This document shows, in pieces, positions 19,342 to 27,911 of a DNA stretch of 37,765 bases (positions are counted from its first letter, which is position 1; each line of letters begins with the position of its first letter). The notes beneath the pieces are model-generated. The model saw only the letters and a list, made by a program, of their open reading frames with translations. It searched no databases and was not told the DNA's origin. The position numbers were made by a program, and so were the translations under genes. This DNA comes from Rickettsiaceae bacterium (GTDB taxonomy: Bacteria > Pseudomonadota > Alphaproteobacteria > Rickettsiales > UBA6187), in assembly GCA_021323415.1 (NCBI GenBank), contig JAJONM010000011.1, forward strand, positions 1 through 37,765, written 5' to 3'.

Positions 19342-21654
19342 ATGAGCTTAAAACCGCTATCTATACGTACAGTATTGTTATTAACTATAAGCTTATTAAC
19401 ATTATTTATAGTAGGCCTTTCTACAAGGTCGGCATATACAGAATGGGAAAAATTACTCAAGATACACGCGCTGCATAAAGCTACTTTTACTAGTGATATG
19501 CTGTTTGAAGCAGTGGAGAAATGTGCTGTGCTGCGTGATAAGAATTATTTCATTATGTACACGCCTGATAAAGAAGAAATCGATAATTACTGGCCAAAAT
19601 TAGTAGAAGAACGTGAAGATGCAGACCAGATATTACAATCTGTTATAGAATCATTAAAAGAATATAACTTTCCAGGCCTTGCTCCGTCAATTGCAGCTAC
19701 TGAAGCAGAATTTGCAAAACTAATAGAATTGCGGGATCGGGTAGACGCGCAAATGCTGCTGCCAAAGGAAAAAAGGGACCGCAAATTATTTGAACTATGG
19801 TTCAGGCAGGTGACTAATTTAGTGCTGCAAATGCAGACTATGTGGGTGCGCTTTATTAGGAATTTTAGCGACATTGACCCCAATGTCAGTGTGCACATGC
19901 GCTTTAAAAATTTCTTAAGTATTGTGATTGATTATACTGGCCGCGAACGTTCATTAATCGGTCGTATGATAGTAGAGAATGCGCGGCCTACTGTAGAAGA
20001 ACAAGGAAATCTGTTGAGGTGGCGCGGTTCTGTAGAAATGAGCTGGAGCAGGATTCACTCTTTAGGACAGCAAAGTGGTATTAGCGAACAAATTGAAGCA
20101 AACATTAAAGACGCAGAAAGCCATTATACAACACTTTATGAAATGGTAAGGGATATATTTTATATACCGGGAGTTAAGGTGCCATTACCATATCCGATTG
20201 GCGTTGATCTGTGGCTTGAAATATCAAACCAGGCAACTGACTCCCTTTATACTTTGAAAGATTCTGCGGTAAAACAGACAAGGGATTATGTTGCAGGACT
20301 TGAGGAGAAAGCAAAGAATGCAATGATTACCAATCTGGTAATACTAGCAATTTCTTTATTGCTTTGCTTTTATAGCTTCTGGGTAATTATTTTCCGCGTT
20401 CTGCATCCTGTTAATAGGATTGTGGATGCCTTGATTGATGTGACTAAAGGGAAGCCAGCACCTTTTTCTTCTGAAATTGCTAAGCGGCAGGATGAAATAG
20501 GGAAACTAGGGAAAGTGATGGTTGCCCTGCAGCAAAATATGGAGCGTTATAAAGCATTGGTTGAGGCCAGCTCACAAGTGGTATGGACATGGGAGCCGGG
20601 CGAATCAGGGCAGATGGAATCCTTAGAAAAATGGTGGGAAGAGGTCACCGGGCAGCCAGGCAAGGAAATCCTACCATGGGGTTGGCTAAAAGTTGTGCAT
20701 CCTGAGGATAAAGAACGTGCGGAGGCGGCATGGAAAGAATCTAGTACTAAAGGAAAAGGTTTTGATGTTGAGTACCGAATACGTGAGAACAGTGGTAAAT
20801 ACCGTTATATTTATGCAAAGGCAGTACCTATATGGAAAGAAGATGGAACTTTGCGTGAATTTGTAGGGACTATTAGTGATATAACAAGGCGCAAACAGGT
20901 AGAAGAGGCGCTGCAACTTTATACTAAAGACTTAGAGCGCAGTAATAAAGAACTGGATGATTTTGCTTATATAGCATCTCATGATTTGAAAGAACCGCTC
21001 CGCGGTATACATAACCACTCAAGGTTTTTACTGGAAGATAACCAGGATAAACTGGATGAAGACAGCGTAAGCAGGCTTAACAGGCTTGTGTATCTTAGCC
21101 AGCGCATGGAAAGACTGGTAAATGACCTGCTATATTTCTCAAGATTAGGCAGACAGGATCTAGCAATACAACCTAGCGATTTAAATGAAATTGTAGCTGA
21201 TATTGAAAGCACATTAGATGTATTCCTATCAGATCATAATGCTAAAATTATTGTTCCTAAAGCACTACCTACGATTGTTTGTGATAAACCCCGTATTGCT
21301 GAGGTCTTACGGAACCTTATTACTAATGCCATAAAATATAATGATAAGGAAAACAAACTGATTGAAATAGGCTTTATCGATAAATTTGAATCAAGCGATG
21401 GTCAGGCAGTAAAAGATGTTTGCTATGTAAAAGATGAAGGGCGTGGCATTGCGTCTGAGTTTTATGAAGAAATATTCAGGATATTTAAACGCCTGCAAAC
21501 TTCCAGTAAAGAAGATGGTACTGGTGTTGGTTTGACATTTGTGAAGAAAATTATCGAGCGTCATGGCGGTAAGATATGGCTTGAATCAGAAGTTAATAAG
21601 GGATCGGTTTTTTATTTTACATTAGGGGGACAAAACAATGGCTCAAATACATAA
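19342..21654 (+). CDS. Membrane sensor histidine kinase (periplasmic helical sensor, HAMP, PAS, HisKA, HATPase)
   Basis: 770 residues. TM1 lies near residues 8-27; a large, mostly helical periplasmic region (28-325) contains IDYTGRERSLIGRMI, reminiscent of NIT-like sensors; TM2 near 328-350 is followed by a HAMP segment. A PAS fold (about 400-515) ends RREFVGTISDITRRK-like (EFVGTISDITRRKQVE). The phosphoacceptor is His547 in ASHDLKEPLRG. The ATPase boxes NLITNAIKYN, DEGRGI and GTGVGLTFVKKI follow. The HDLKEPLR H-box and the CheY-like partner are typical of the phytochrome-type kinase group. GGAGGG precedes the ATG. It overlaps the next gene by 17 bases. With YfiR next door, the periplasmic domain is the natural binding target; that is inferred. 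Confidence 0.9.
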   Translation: MSLKPLSIRTVLLLTISLLTLFIVGLSTRSAYTEWEKLLKIHALHKATFTSDMLFEAVEKCAVLRDKNYFIMYTPDKEEIDNYWPKLVEEREDADQILQSVIESLKEYNFPGLAPSIAATEAEFAKLIELRDRVDAQMLLPKEKRDRKLFELWFRQVTNLVLQMQTMWVRFIRNFSDIDPNVSVHMRFKNFLSIVIDYTGRERSLIGRMIVENARPTVEEQGNLLRWRGSVEMSWSRIHSLGQQSGISEQIEANIKDAESHYTTLYEMVRDIFYIPGVKVPLPYPIGVDLWLEISNQATDSLYTLKDSAVKQTRDYVAGLEEKAKNAMITNLVILAISLLLCFYSFWVIIFRVLHPVNRIVDALIDVTKGKPAPFSSEIAKRQDEIGKLGKVMVALQQNMERYKALVEASSQVVWTWEPGESGQMESLEKWWEEVTGQPGKEILPWGWLKVVHPEDKERAEAAWKESSTKGKGFDVEYRIRENSGKYRYIYAKAVPIWKEDGTLREFVGTISDITRRKQVEEALQLYTKDLERSNKELDDFAYIASHDLKEPLRGIHNHSRFLLEDNQDKLDEDSVSRLNRLVYLSQRMERLVNDLLYFSRLGRQDLAIQPSDLNEIVADIESTLDVFLSDHNAKIIVPKALPTIVCDKPRIAEVLRNLITNAIKYNDKENKLIEIGFIDKFESSDGQAVKDVCYVKDEGRGIASEFYEEIFRIFKRLQTSSKEDGTGVGLTFVKKIIERHGGKIWLESEVNKGSVFYFTLGGQNNGSNT

Positions 21655-22078
21655 ATCACAACCAATTTTAATTGTTGAGGATAGCGAAGATGATTTTGAT
21701 GCTACAAGAAGGGCGTTTACAAAGGCAAACCTGCTAAACCCTATAGAGCATGCAGTATCAGGGGATAAAGCTTTAGAATACCTTAAAAATGAAGGAAATT
21801 GTAAGCCTGGGCTTATATTGCTAGATTTAAATATGCCAGGTCTTGATGGCCGCATGACATTAGAGATTATAAAACAGCATAGAAATTTGAAGAAAATTCC
21901 GGTTGTAATATTAACAACTTCTGATGATGAGCGTGATGTTAAAGCTTGTTATGAACTTGGGGCTAATACGTATATACAAAAACCAGTTGATTTTGATGGG
22001 CTTATTTGTGCAATAAAACAGTTAAAAGAATATTGGTTTGAGATAGCGTTATTGCCAAAGGGGTGCAAAAATGACTGA
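21638..22078 (+). CDS. Single-domain response regulator (Rcp1/CheY-like)
   Basis: A 146-residue REC domain only: acidic pair ILIVEDSEDD, phosphoacceptor Asp63 in LILLDLNMPGLDG, Thr in VVILTTSDDERDV, Lys in YIQKPVDFDG. The long alpha4 loop and the EDSEDD start are those of the Rcp1-type regulators that partner phytochrome-class kinases. It starts 17 bases inside the end of the kinase gene behind AGGGGGA and overlaps the next gene by 8 bases, so all three are translationally linked. No DNA-binding or catalytic output domain is attached; it probably relays phosphate. Confidence 0.92.
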   Translation: MAQIHKSQPILIVEDSEDDFDATRRAFTKANLLNPIEHAVSGDKALEYLKNEGNCKPGLILLDLNMPGLDGRMTLEIIKQHRNLKKIPVVILTTSDDERDVKACYELGANTYIQKPVDFDGLICAIKQLKEYWFEIALLPKGCKND

Positions 22079-23234
22079 GCCTGTAAATATATTTGTAATT
22101 GATGATAGTGAAGATGACAGGTTGTTATATCGGCGTTCGCTCATGAAGAATGCGAATACCAATTATAATATATCTGAAGCAACCAATGGTGAAGAAGGGA
22201 TGAGATATCTGCAGGCAGAGCATCCGTCATGTGTATTGCTTGATTATTCAATGCCTGGGCAAAGCGGTGTTGAGATATTAAAAAGCATCCGTTCTAAATA
22301 TCCTTTTATTGCAGTGGTGATGCTAACTGGCCAGGGTGATACAATGGTTGCGGTAAATGCCATGAAAGCAGGGGCGCAGGATTATCTTCCTAAGGATGCA
22401 ATTACAGCAGAAATTTTGCAAAAGTCAGTACATAATGCAATTGAGAAGGTAGAGTTGTTAAAGCAGCTCCATTCGCAGAACGAAGAGCTAAAAGAAGCTA
22501 ATATACGCTTGCAAAGCGCCACCAAGGCCAAAAACGAATTTCTCGCTAATATGAGCCACGAACTGCGTACCCCTATGAATAGTGTTCTGGGTATGACTGA
22601 ATTACTACTAACCACTGAGCTTAACCAAAAGCAGGAACGATACGCTAATGCTATTTATAATTCAGGCAATATGATGCTTGATTTGATTAGTGATATTCTG
22701 GATTTTTCAAAAATTGAAATAGGTGAGTTAAAGCTAAACTCAGTGCCAACTATACTGCGTGATATCGCAGAAGAAGTAGTGCAGATTCAGGAAAAAACTG
22801 CAATTGAGAAGAATATTAAACTTACAATTAATTATGATAGTAACATTCCAAATTGCGTAATTGTTGACCCGGTAAGGCTCAGGCAAATTATCCTGAATCT
22901 TACCAGTAATGCTATTAAATTTACTTCTAATGGCTCTGTTACGGTAAGTGTTAAGCAGATTGAAGCAAATGGAAGCCAGACCACATTAAACTTTTCAGTA
23001 GAGGATACCGGTATTGGTATAGCTAAGGATAAACAAGAATTTATCTTTGAAAAATTTACGCAAGTGGATAGTTCTTCAACCCGAAAATATGGCGGGACGG
23101 GTCTCGGTTTATCTATTTGTAAAACTCTGGTAGAACTTATGCGAGGGAGAATAGGGGTAGTAAGTGAGCTTGGTAAGGGCTCTACGTTCTGGTTTGAAGT
23201 TGAACTACCTATAGCTGAACTTATGGTTCATTAG
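22071..23234 (+). CDS. REC-histidine kinase (response-regulator-fused cytoplasmic kinase)
   Basis: 387 residues: receiver domain (1-125) with IFVIDDSEDDR and Asp58 in VLLDYSMPGQSG, a coiled linker (130-155), HisKA with His163 in NMSHELRTPMNSVLGM, and HATPase boxes NLTSNAIKFTSNG, EDTGIG and GGTGLGLSICK. No membrane segment. The receiver can take phosphate from the upstream kinase or regulator and gate this kinase's own activity; its downstream target is not encoded nearby. The start overlaps the previous gene by 8 bases. The 3' end overlaps the convergent HIT gene by 14 bases. Assignment of domains is firm, signalling direction is inferred. Confidence 0.9.
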   Translation: MTEPVNIFVIDDSEDDRLLYRRSLMKNANTNYNISEATNGEEGMRYLQAEHPSCVLLDYSMPGQSGVEILKSIRSKYPFIAVVMLTGQGDTMVAVNAMKAGAQDYLPKDAITAEILQKSVHNAIEKVELLKQLHSQNEELKEANIRLQSATKAKNEFLANMSHELRTPMNSVLGMTELLLTTELNQKQERYANAIYNSGNMMLDLISDILDFSKIEIGELKLNSVPTILRDIAEEVVQIQEKTAIEKNIKLTINYDSNIPNCVIVDPVRLRQIILNLTSNAIKFTSNGSVTVSVKQIEANGSQTTLNFSVEDTGIGIAKDKQEFIFEKFTQVDSSSTRKYGGTGLGLSICKTLVELMRGRIGVVSELGKGSTFWFEVELPIAELMVH

Positions 23235-23655
23235 CTACCGTATGGAAACTATCAATTTTTTTAAGCTCTCTTCTTAAAATTTCGGTAGTTTCGATAATTC
23301 CGTTTTCACTATAAGGCTTAGAACCCTTGCCCCAAACCGGGTCTGGCCATACATCATCAGTTTTAAAGCGGGCAATAATATGAACATGTAGCTGCGGTAC
23401 AATATTGCCGAGTGCTGCAATGTTTATTTTATCCGGCCAGTAAGTTTCTTTTATGACCTTTGAAACCTGCGAAATTTCTTCCATAAGTATGGTTCTTTCG
23501 TCTTGTGGTAAGTCTATAATTTCAACCGCATCAAGGCGTTTTGGCACAAGGATAACCCATGGGAATTTGGCATTGTTCATTAGCAACACGCTACATAAAG
23601 TCAGCTCGCCCAGAAAAATAGTATCGTTTTTAAGTTGTAAATTTAAAATGAACAT
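23221..23655 (-). CDS. HIT-family nucleotide hydrolase-like protein
   Basis: About 144 residues of the histidine triad superfamily. WVILVPKR, INIAALGNIVPQLHVHIIAR and the end DDVWPDPVWG are characteristic of an alphaproteobacterial HIT subgroup often annotated as diadenosine-tetraphosphate hydrolase. In canonical HIT proteins the motif is H-x-H-x-H; here it is H-V-H-I-I, lacking the third His, as in other members of this subgroup as I recall them. Biochemical activity is therefore uncertain. An upstream TTG (23673) would add six residues; ATG 23655 is preferred, with GGTGGG in front. It is transcribed toward the REC-kinase gene and overlaps its stop. Confidence 0.85.
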   Translation of the reverse strand: MFILNLQLKNDTIFLGELTLCSVLLMNNAKFPWVILVPKRLDAVEIIDLPQDERTILMEEISQVSKVIKETYWPDKINIAALGNIVPQLHVHIIARFKTDDVWPDPVWGKGSKPYSENGIIETTEILRRELKKIDSFHTVANEP

Positions 23656-23897
23656 AGACTTCAAACCCACCAAAGATTCGTATTTTAAAAGAACATACGA
23701 GAATTATTCTATGTTACTATAATTATTTTTCACATGTTAATTATATTACAAAAAGTGTTTTTCCATTAATGGTTATTACTGCATAAAATGTTGCACTTAT
23801 TTTTCACTTATAAGTTTGACTCTAGTGTGGAATTTACTAAACTAAAAATAATAAAACTAAGTTTTCGTACAATCCTACTATAAGTTAAGTTAATGAA

Positions 23898-23928
23898 AAG
23901 AAATGACTATTAACAATAGGCATTTCTT
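23898..23928. repeat. Hairpin in the AT-rich gap before 24031
   Basis: AAGAAATG/CATTTCTT-type arms with inner CTATT/AATAG around AAC and one mismatch. The surrounding gap 23674-24030 (357 bases) holds no convincing ORF. It is very AT-rich and must contain the promoters of the two divergent genes, which I could not place with confidence. Confidence 0.4.
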
Positions 23929-23942
23929 AACAAATAATTAAC
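23927..23942. promoter_or_regulatory. CtrA-like box
   Basis: TTAA-CAAATAA-TTAAC matches the alphaproteobacterial CtrA consensus TTAA-N7-TTAA, 89 bases before GTG 24031. In DNA this AT-rich, about one such match is expected by chance over the window's intergenic sequence, so support is weak. Confidence 0.25.
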
Positions 23943-24030
23943 AAATTAACGAATAAGCTTTACATTAACTTTTTTGCGGCTTAAGTACCAAAAAACAAGA
24001 CATCGTTTGGATGCAGAAAGGGTACATTAG

Positions 24031-25113
24031 GTGGCTAAAGAGGGAAGTATAGAAAGAGGTACAAAAACGGCTAGAAGAAGCCGTTGGGAATTGCTTTCAC
24101 AAGAACGTAGAGTTTCGCGTCGTGTTGCAAACCTTGCGCCAGAGGCATATTATCCTATAGATGATGCAGATTTTGTTATAGATTGTATGGTTGAAATGCC
24201 ACGGAATGCTGGCAATCATTATGGCCGTTCCAGACCTTATGAAAAAACGAATAAAATGGCGGCAATTGATGAAAATAACACCCCATTATCACCAGTTGCA
24301 GGTGTTGCTGCATCTCAGCGTATAGTAGAATTTGGAACTCCATCACCTAAGAGCGGTGGATATAGAAGCGTTTTTAATGAAAGTGGTACTAAGCTGAATA
24401 GGGTTGCTATGCATCGAACTACTACTCTTTATGAAGAAGGGTATGAAGCTGTTTCAAGGCCAAAGAATGCAGGCGTTTTAGTAAAGAAAGAATCTAAGGT
24501 AATTACGCTTTCTTATAAAAATATTGAATCCTTCCGTGCCAAGAAAAGAAAGGATAGCCAAAACAAGGTTGCTGGTGCAAGTGCTAATGTGACTGCTTTT
24601 GAGGCGGAACAAAAAGCCTATGATGGTGAGAAATGGGAATGGTTGCATTTAATAGCATTCAGGTTTCTCGGTCAGGAAGCGCAAAAACTTGATAATTTGG
24701 TTGCCGGTACAAAGCATGCAAATACAGCTATGCTGGTGCTTGCGGAGCAGCATATAGAAGAGCTGTCGCTTATAAATGGATCGCTCGATTTGCAGGTTAC
24801 AGCAATGGTAGATCCGGAAAACAACATTGCTGATAGTATCGAGTACAAGATAATGATAAAAGGCAAGCCTAATATTATACTGGACTTCAACGCAAGAGAA
24901 ATAAGGGTTCCATCGAAGCTTGATGGTGATTACTCCATTAAGGCTATAAAAAAGAAGCTTTCTTTGGAAGATTCGGAATCATCGACAGATGCAAGTCAAA
25001 ATACACAATCAGAGACAGAGGATACTCCACCTGCCGTTGGCTTTTTTACAAGAATGGTCGAAGCGGGAAGATGGGCTATAGCCGGAGTTGGTTCCGCAAT
25101 GGATATCTATTAA
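24031..25113 (+). CDS. Unknown protein with His-Me-finger nuclease-like segment
   Basis: 360 residues, no signal peptide or membrane segment. The N-terminal half is basic and Ser/Arg-rich with no motif I recognise. Residues about 203-265 read EWLHLIAFRFLG, then DNLVAGTKHANTAM and HIEEL. This resembles the core of DNA/RNA non-specific endonucleases (H-L-I-A-x-x-x-G, NLV, N-x-x-M), with His206 as possible general base and Asn231 as metal ligand. Residues 318-340 are rich in Ser, Glu and Thr, and the tail is hydrophobic. GTG start with AGAAAGGG in front. No immunity-like gene is adjacent. It could be an effector or toxin nuclease; this is inference from a short motif. Its stop overlaps convergent pyrF by 4 bases. 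Confidence 0.5.
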   Translation: MAKEGSIERGTKTARRSRWELLSQERRVSRRVANLAPEAYYPIDDADFVIDCMVEMPRNAGNHYGRSRPYEKTNKMAAIDENNTPLSPVAGVAASQRIVEFGTPSPKSGGYRSVFNESGTKLNRVAMHRTTTLYEEGYEAVSRPKNAGVLVKKESKVITLSYKNIESFRAKKRKDSQNKVAGASANVTAFEAEQKAYDGEKWEWLHLIAFRFLGQEAQKLDNLVAGTKHANTAMLVLAEQHIEELSLINGSLDLQVTAMVDPENNIADSIEYKIMIKGKPNIILDFNAREIRVPSKLDGDYSIKAIKKKLSLEDSESSTDASQNTQSETEDTPPAVGFFTRMVEAGRWAIAGVGSAMDIY

Positions 25114-25814
25114 AGCGAGTTAAATATCTCTTGGGCAGCTTTGGCTGGATTATCACTTACAGTTATCGGTCTACCAACCACAATAAAATCAGCACCTTTA
25201 TCTACGGCCTCTTTTGGAGTCATTACGCGTTTCTGGTCGCCATTGTCACCACCTGCTGGCCTTATGCCCGGCACGATAGTTTTAAAATCCTGCCCGCATA
25301 GTTTTTTTACCAGTTCAATTTCATGTGGTGAGCAGACTATTCCGTCTAAACCTGATTGCTTTGCCAGCTTTGCTAAAACTTCTACCTGCTGGGCTGGTTT
25401 CCTATCAACGCCAATGCCATTTAGGTCAGCTTCATCCATACTGGTGAGCACTGTTACCCCAACAATTATAGGGCGTTTCTTGCCAAGTCTTTCTGCTTCA
25501 TCTCTGGCGGCGCATATGGCGCCCTGCATCATGTTCTGGCCGCCTAGTGTGTGAATGGTGATTATGCTCACATCAAGGCTTACGGCAGAACGTATGGCTT
25601 CCGCCACCGTGTTTGGGATGTCATGGAATTTTAAATCGAGGAATATTGGTATTCCGCTGCTTGCTACTGCACGGATGCCATCAGGGCCATTTTTGGTGAA
25701 AAACTCAAGGCCAAGTTTTATCATGCCGATATGCGGCTGTAACTGGGCGCATAATTTTTTCGCAGCGGTAATGTCTTTAGTATCCAGGGCGCAAATAATA
25801 GGATTGTGCTTCAT
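25110..25814 (-). CDS. pyrF: Orotidine 5'-phosphate decarboxylase
   Basis: Last step of UMP synthesis: decarboxylation of OMP. The 234-residue TIM barrel has ICALDTKD, the IKLGLEFFTKNG strand, the catalytic FLDLKFHDIPNTV (Asp-x-Lys-x-x-Asp tetrad) and the C-terminal TIVPGIRPAGGDNGDQKR and DFIVVGRPIT phosphate-binding segments. Length is normal. No clear Shine-Dalgarno precedes ATG 25814. pyrC lies further upstream on the same strand, separated by a divergently oriented small gene. The assignment is firm. Confidence 0.96.
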   Translation of the reverse strand: MKHNPIICALDTKDITAAKKLCAQLQPHIGMIKLGLEFFTKNGPDGIRAVASSGIPIFLDLKFHDIPNTVAEAIRSAVSLDVSIITIHTLGGQNMMQGAICAARDEAERLGKKRPIIVGVTVLTSMDEADLNGIGVDRKPAQQVEVLAKLAKQSGLDGIVCSPHEIELVKKLCGQDFKTIVPGIRPAGGDNGDQKRVMTPKEAVDKGADFIVVGRPITVSDNPAKAAQEIFNSL

Positions 25815-25892
25815 TGTAATTTTAGTATATGAATTAATAATATGTATTTCTTACACTTTTCGGATTCTAAACACTACCAAAAAGGAGCAATT

Positions 25893-26147
25893 ATGTTTAA
25901 AAAATCATTGATTATAACAGTAATGACTGCCGCATCAATAACAGCTGGTGGGTTTGCGCTAGCGGCTGTAACTTTAGATGAAAATAAAACTACTGAACGT
26001 GCAGACAGAAGAACCGTGACCGACACAGTGGTAAAAATGGATAAAACCTTAGCAGATATCCTTGTGGAATCACAAAGGACTAATGAGCTGCTGGAAGAGT
26101 TACTAAAGAAAAATGGTGGAGTAGTACCGCCTAGGAAGACGCAGTAG
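25893..26147 (+). CDS. Small exported protein of unknown function
   Basis: 84 residues starting at ATG 25893, which follows a good AAAGGAG. The N-terminus MFKKSLIITVMTAASITAGG with FALAAV is a signal peptide with probable cleavage after ALA. The mature part of about 60 residues is charged and probably helical (TVVKMDKTLADILVESQRTNELLEELLKK), ending GGVVPPRKTQ, so it may form a coiled coil in the periplasm. No family recognised. The frame extends upstream to 25842, but the signal peptide and ribosome site fix the start. Confidence 0.7.
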   Translation: MFKKSLIITVMTAASITAGGFALAAVTLDENKTTERADRRTVTDTVVKMDKTLADILVESQRTNELLEELLKKNGGVVPPRKTQ

Positions 26148-26211
26148 AAGAATCAAGAATTCCCTCTTTCGTAGAAAAATCTAGATTATAGGTTCGATAA
26201 GGACCGACGTT

Positions 26212-26324
26212 AGATTCGTCAAAATCCCGAAGGGTTTTGAAACGAATCTTGGAGCGGGGATCTCGCTGTAATATTGCACAGATCTCCGCTCCAAGCCTCG
26301 TAAAGCTGACTAAGAGTGTCAGCT
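26212..26324. repeat. Three consecutive hairpins between the exported protein and pyrC
   Basis: Hairpin 1 (26212-26249): AGATTCGT...ACGAATCT with inner CAAAATCCC/GGGTTTTG. Hairpin 2 (26249-26294): TTGGAGCGGGGATCT pairs with AGATCTCCGCTCCAA with one G-T pair. Hairpin 3 (26304-26324): AGCTGAC/GTCAGCT. Hairpins 1 and 2 are back to back, sharing base 26249. This could be a structured non-coding RNA, a bidirectional terminator region or a palindromic repeat element. No coding frame is convincing in 26148-26366. Confidence 0.6.
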
Positions 26325-26366
26325 AACTCGGGCTACGGTCGGGGATGACTACTTCTGTTTAATATT

Positions 26367-27700
26367 CTACAACTCAAACACCGTCTTCCCGCCCACAATG
26401 GTGCGGATAGCGCGGCCTTTTACCTTATAGCCATCAAATGGGGAGTTCTTGGATTTGCTGCTAAATTCCTCTGATTTGATTACCCATTCGGTATCCAGGT
26501 CAATCAAAGTGAGGTCAGCAACCGCGTCTTTTTGGATGCGGCCAAGTGGTTTGTTTATCACGTCAGCGGCTTTATAAGTCATTTTACCCAGCACATTGGC
26601 AAGGCTTAGTGTACCATTGTGATAAAGCTGCAAGGATAATGGCAGCATAGTCTCTAAGCCGACAATACCAAATGCAGCTTCAGAAATATGCACGCATTTG
26701 GAAGTGGTATCATGCGGTGCGTGGTCGGTGGCGATTACGTCAATTGTACCATCCTGAAGGCCTTCGATTATGGCTTCCACATCTTTTTGCGCGCGAAGTG
26801 GCGGGTTCATTTTTGCCAGCGTATCCCATTTTTCTACAGCCTCATCGGTTAGCACAAAATGATGTGGGGCGGCTTCGCAAGTAACATTTAAGCCTTTACG
26901 CTTAGCGCGGCGGACGGCATCAATCGCCTGATGGGTTGAAATATGCAGCACATGGTAATGGCCGCCAGTTAGTTCCAACAGCAGCAAATCGCGCTCGACG
27001 ATAATTGCTTCAGAAGCATTAGGAACACCTTTTAGGCCCAGTTTTTTTGAAACAACACCTTCATTCATGCAGCCGCCATCGGAGAGGTTTGAGTCCTCTG
27101 CGTGCTGGGCGATTAAAATGCCAAGCTCGGTTGCTTTTTCCATAGCACGGCGCATGGTAAGTGAGTTCATCACTGGCAGTCCGTCATCACTAAAGCCAAT
27201 TACGCCGGCGTCTTTTAGTGCGGCCATGTCAGTCAAAGTCTCGCCTTTTAAGCTTTCAGTGATAGAGGCATAGGTAAACACGTTAACGAATGCATTTTCG
27301 GCAATGGTTCTGTGCAGTTCGTTTACTGTTTTTACATTGTCGATGGTAGGCTTGGTGTTGGCCATGCACACTGCGGTGGTAACGCCACCTGCTGCTGCAG
27401 ACTTAGTGCCGGTTATTATATCTTCCTTATGCTCCTGACCAGGGATGCGGAAATGCACCTGAATATCCAGGAGGCCTGGGCAAAGCACATGCCCGCCGCA
27501 ATCTATTACTTCTGCTTTTTCTGCTGTGACATTAGCGCCAAAATCTGCGATTTTACCGTCTTTTATCAGTAGCGATCCAACTTCATCAAAGCCGGATTCA
27601 GCGATCCAACTTCATCAAAGCCGGATTCCGGGTCGATAATGCGGGCATTGGTGAGTAGGGTGTCTTTTAGGATGGCGTTTTGTGGGGAGTGGAAGGTCAT
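26367..27700 (-). pseudogene. pyrC: Dihydroorotase, frame broken by a 29-bp tandem duplication
   Basis: Dihydroorotase closes carbamoyl-aspartate to dihydroorotate. From ATG 27700 the frame reads MTFHSPQNAILKDTLLTNAR, then IIDPESGFDEVGSL, and runs off frame because 29 bases are repeated exactly (27600-27628 and 27571-27599). Removing one copy restores SGFDEVGSLLIKDGKIADFG and one 434-residue protein of normal length. The downstream frame is intact to 26367, with HISTHQAID, CEAAPHHF and IDVIATDHAPHD metal-site segments. The usual HxH reads Q-V-H (DIQVHFRIPG). Translation could restart only at GTG 27488, giving 373 residues without the N-terminal strand region. Either a recent inactivation or an assembly error; loss would make pyrimidine synthesis depend on another copy or on uptake. 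Confidence 0.9.
27571..27628. repeat. Perfect 29-bp tandem duplication inside pyrC
   Basis: Two identical, directly adjacent 29-base units (27571-27599 and 27600-27628), each beginning AGCGATCCAAC on the plus strand. Because 29 is not a multiple of three, it shifts the pyrC frame. The absence of any difference between copies suggests recent origin. Confidence 0.97.
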
Positions 27701-27771
27701 GTGGTATAATTATTAATGGTTAAGTTTGCGTGAGTATAAAGGGTTGGGAGAAGGAGGGCAAGGGGTTATAA

Positions 27772-27842
27772 AAGAACTTTAGAAACTTAGAACTTTAGAA
27801 TTTAAATTTATAGTTCTAATGTTCTAAAATTCCAAAGTTCTT
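27772..27842. repeat. Iterated-octamer palindrome (element A)
   Basis: The left arm is four 8-base units: AGAACTTT, AGAAACTT, AGAACTTT, AGAATTTA (27773-27804). The right arm (about 27811-27842) is built of complementary 8-base units containing TTCTAA and TTCCAAAG, and the ends AAGAACTTT/AAAGTTCTT pair perfectly. The gap 27701-27941 holds no gene; it also contains the hairpins at 27855 and 27912. Confidence 0.75.
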
Positions 27843-27854
27843 AGTTCCTTGAGC

Positions 27855-27878
27855 GGAAAGGGGTTTGTAACCCCTTCC
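27855..27878. repeat. GGAAGGGGTTT-type hairpin, copy 1
   Basis: AAGGGGTT-TGT-AACCCCTT stem with GGA/TCC extension and one bulge. The same palindrome, with a TTTGCAAA centre, recurs at 29323-29351, so it is a repeated motif around the envZ gene. Confidence 0.6.
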
Positions 27879-27911
27879 CCATATTCAGTTCCTAATAAGA
27901 CATGAATATCC

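Noticed and set aside
23656-23673. Longer HIT protein start at TTG
   Set aside because: No ribosome site in front; ATG 23655 has GGTGGG upstream.
25555-25911. 118-codon ORF antisense to pyrF
   Set aside because: It is a shadow of pyrF in another frame and extends over the promoter region of the small exported protein.
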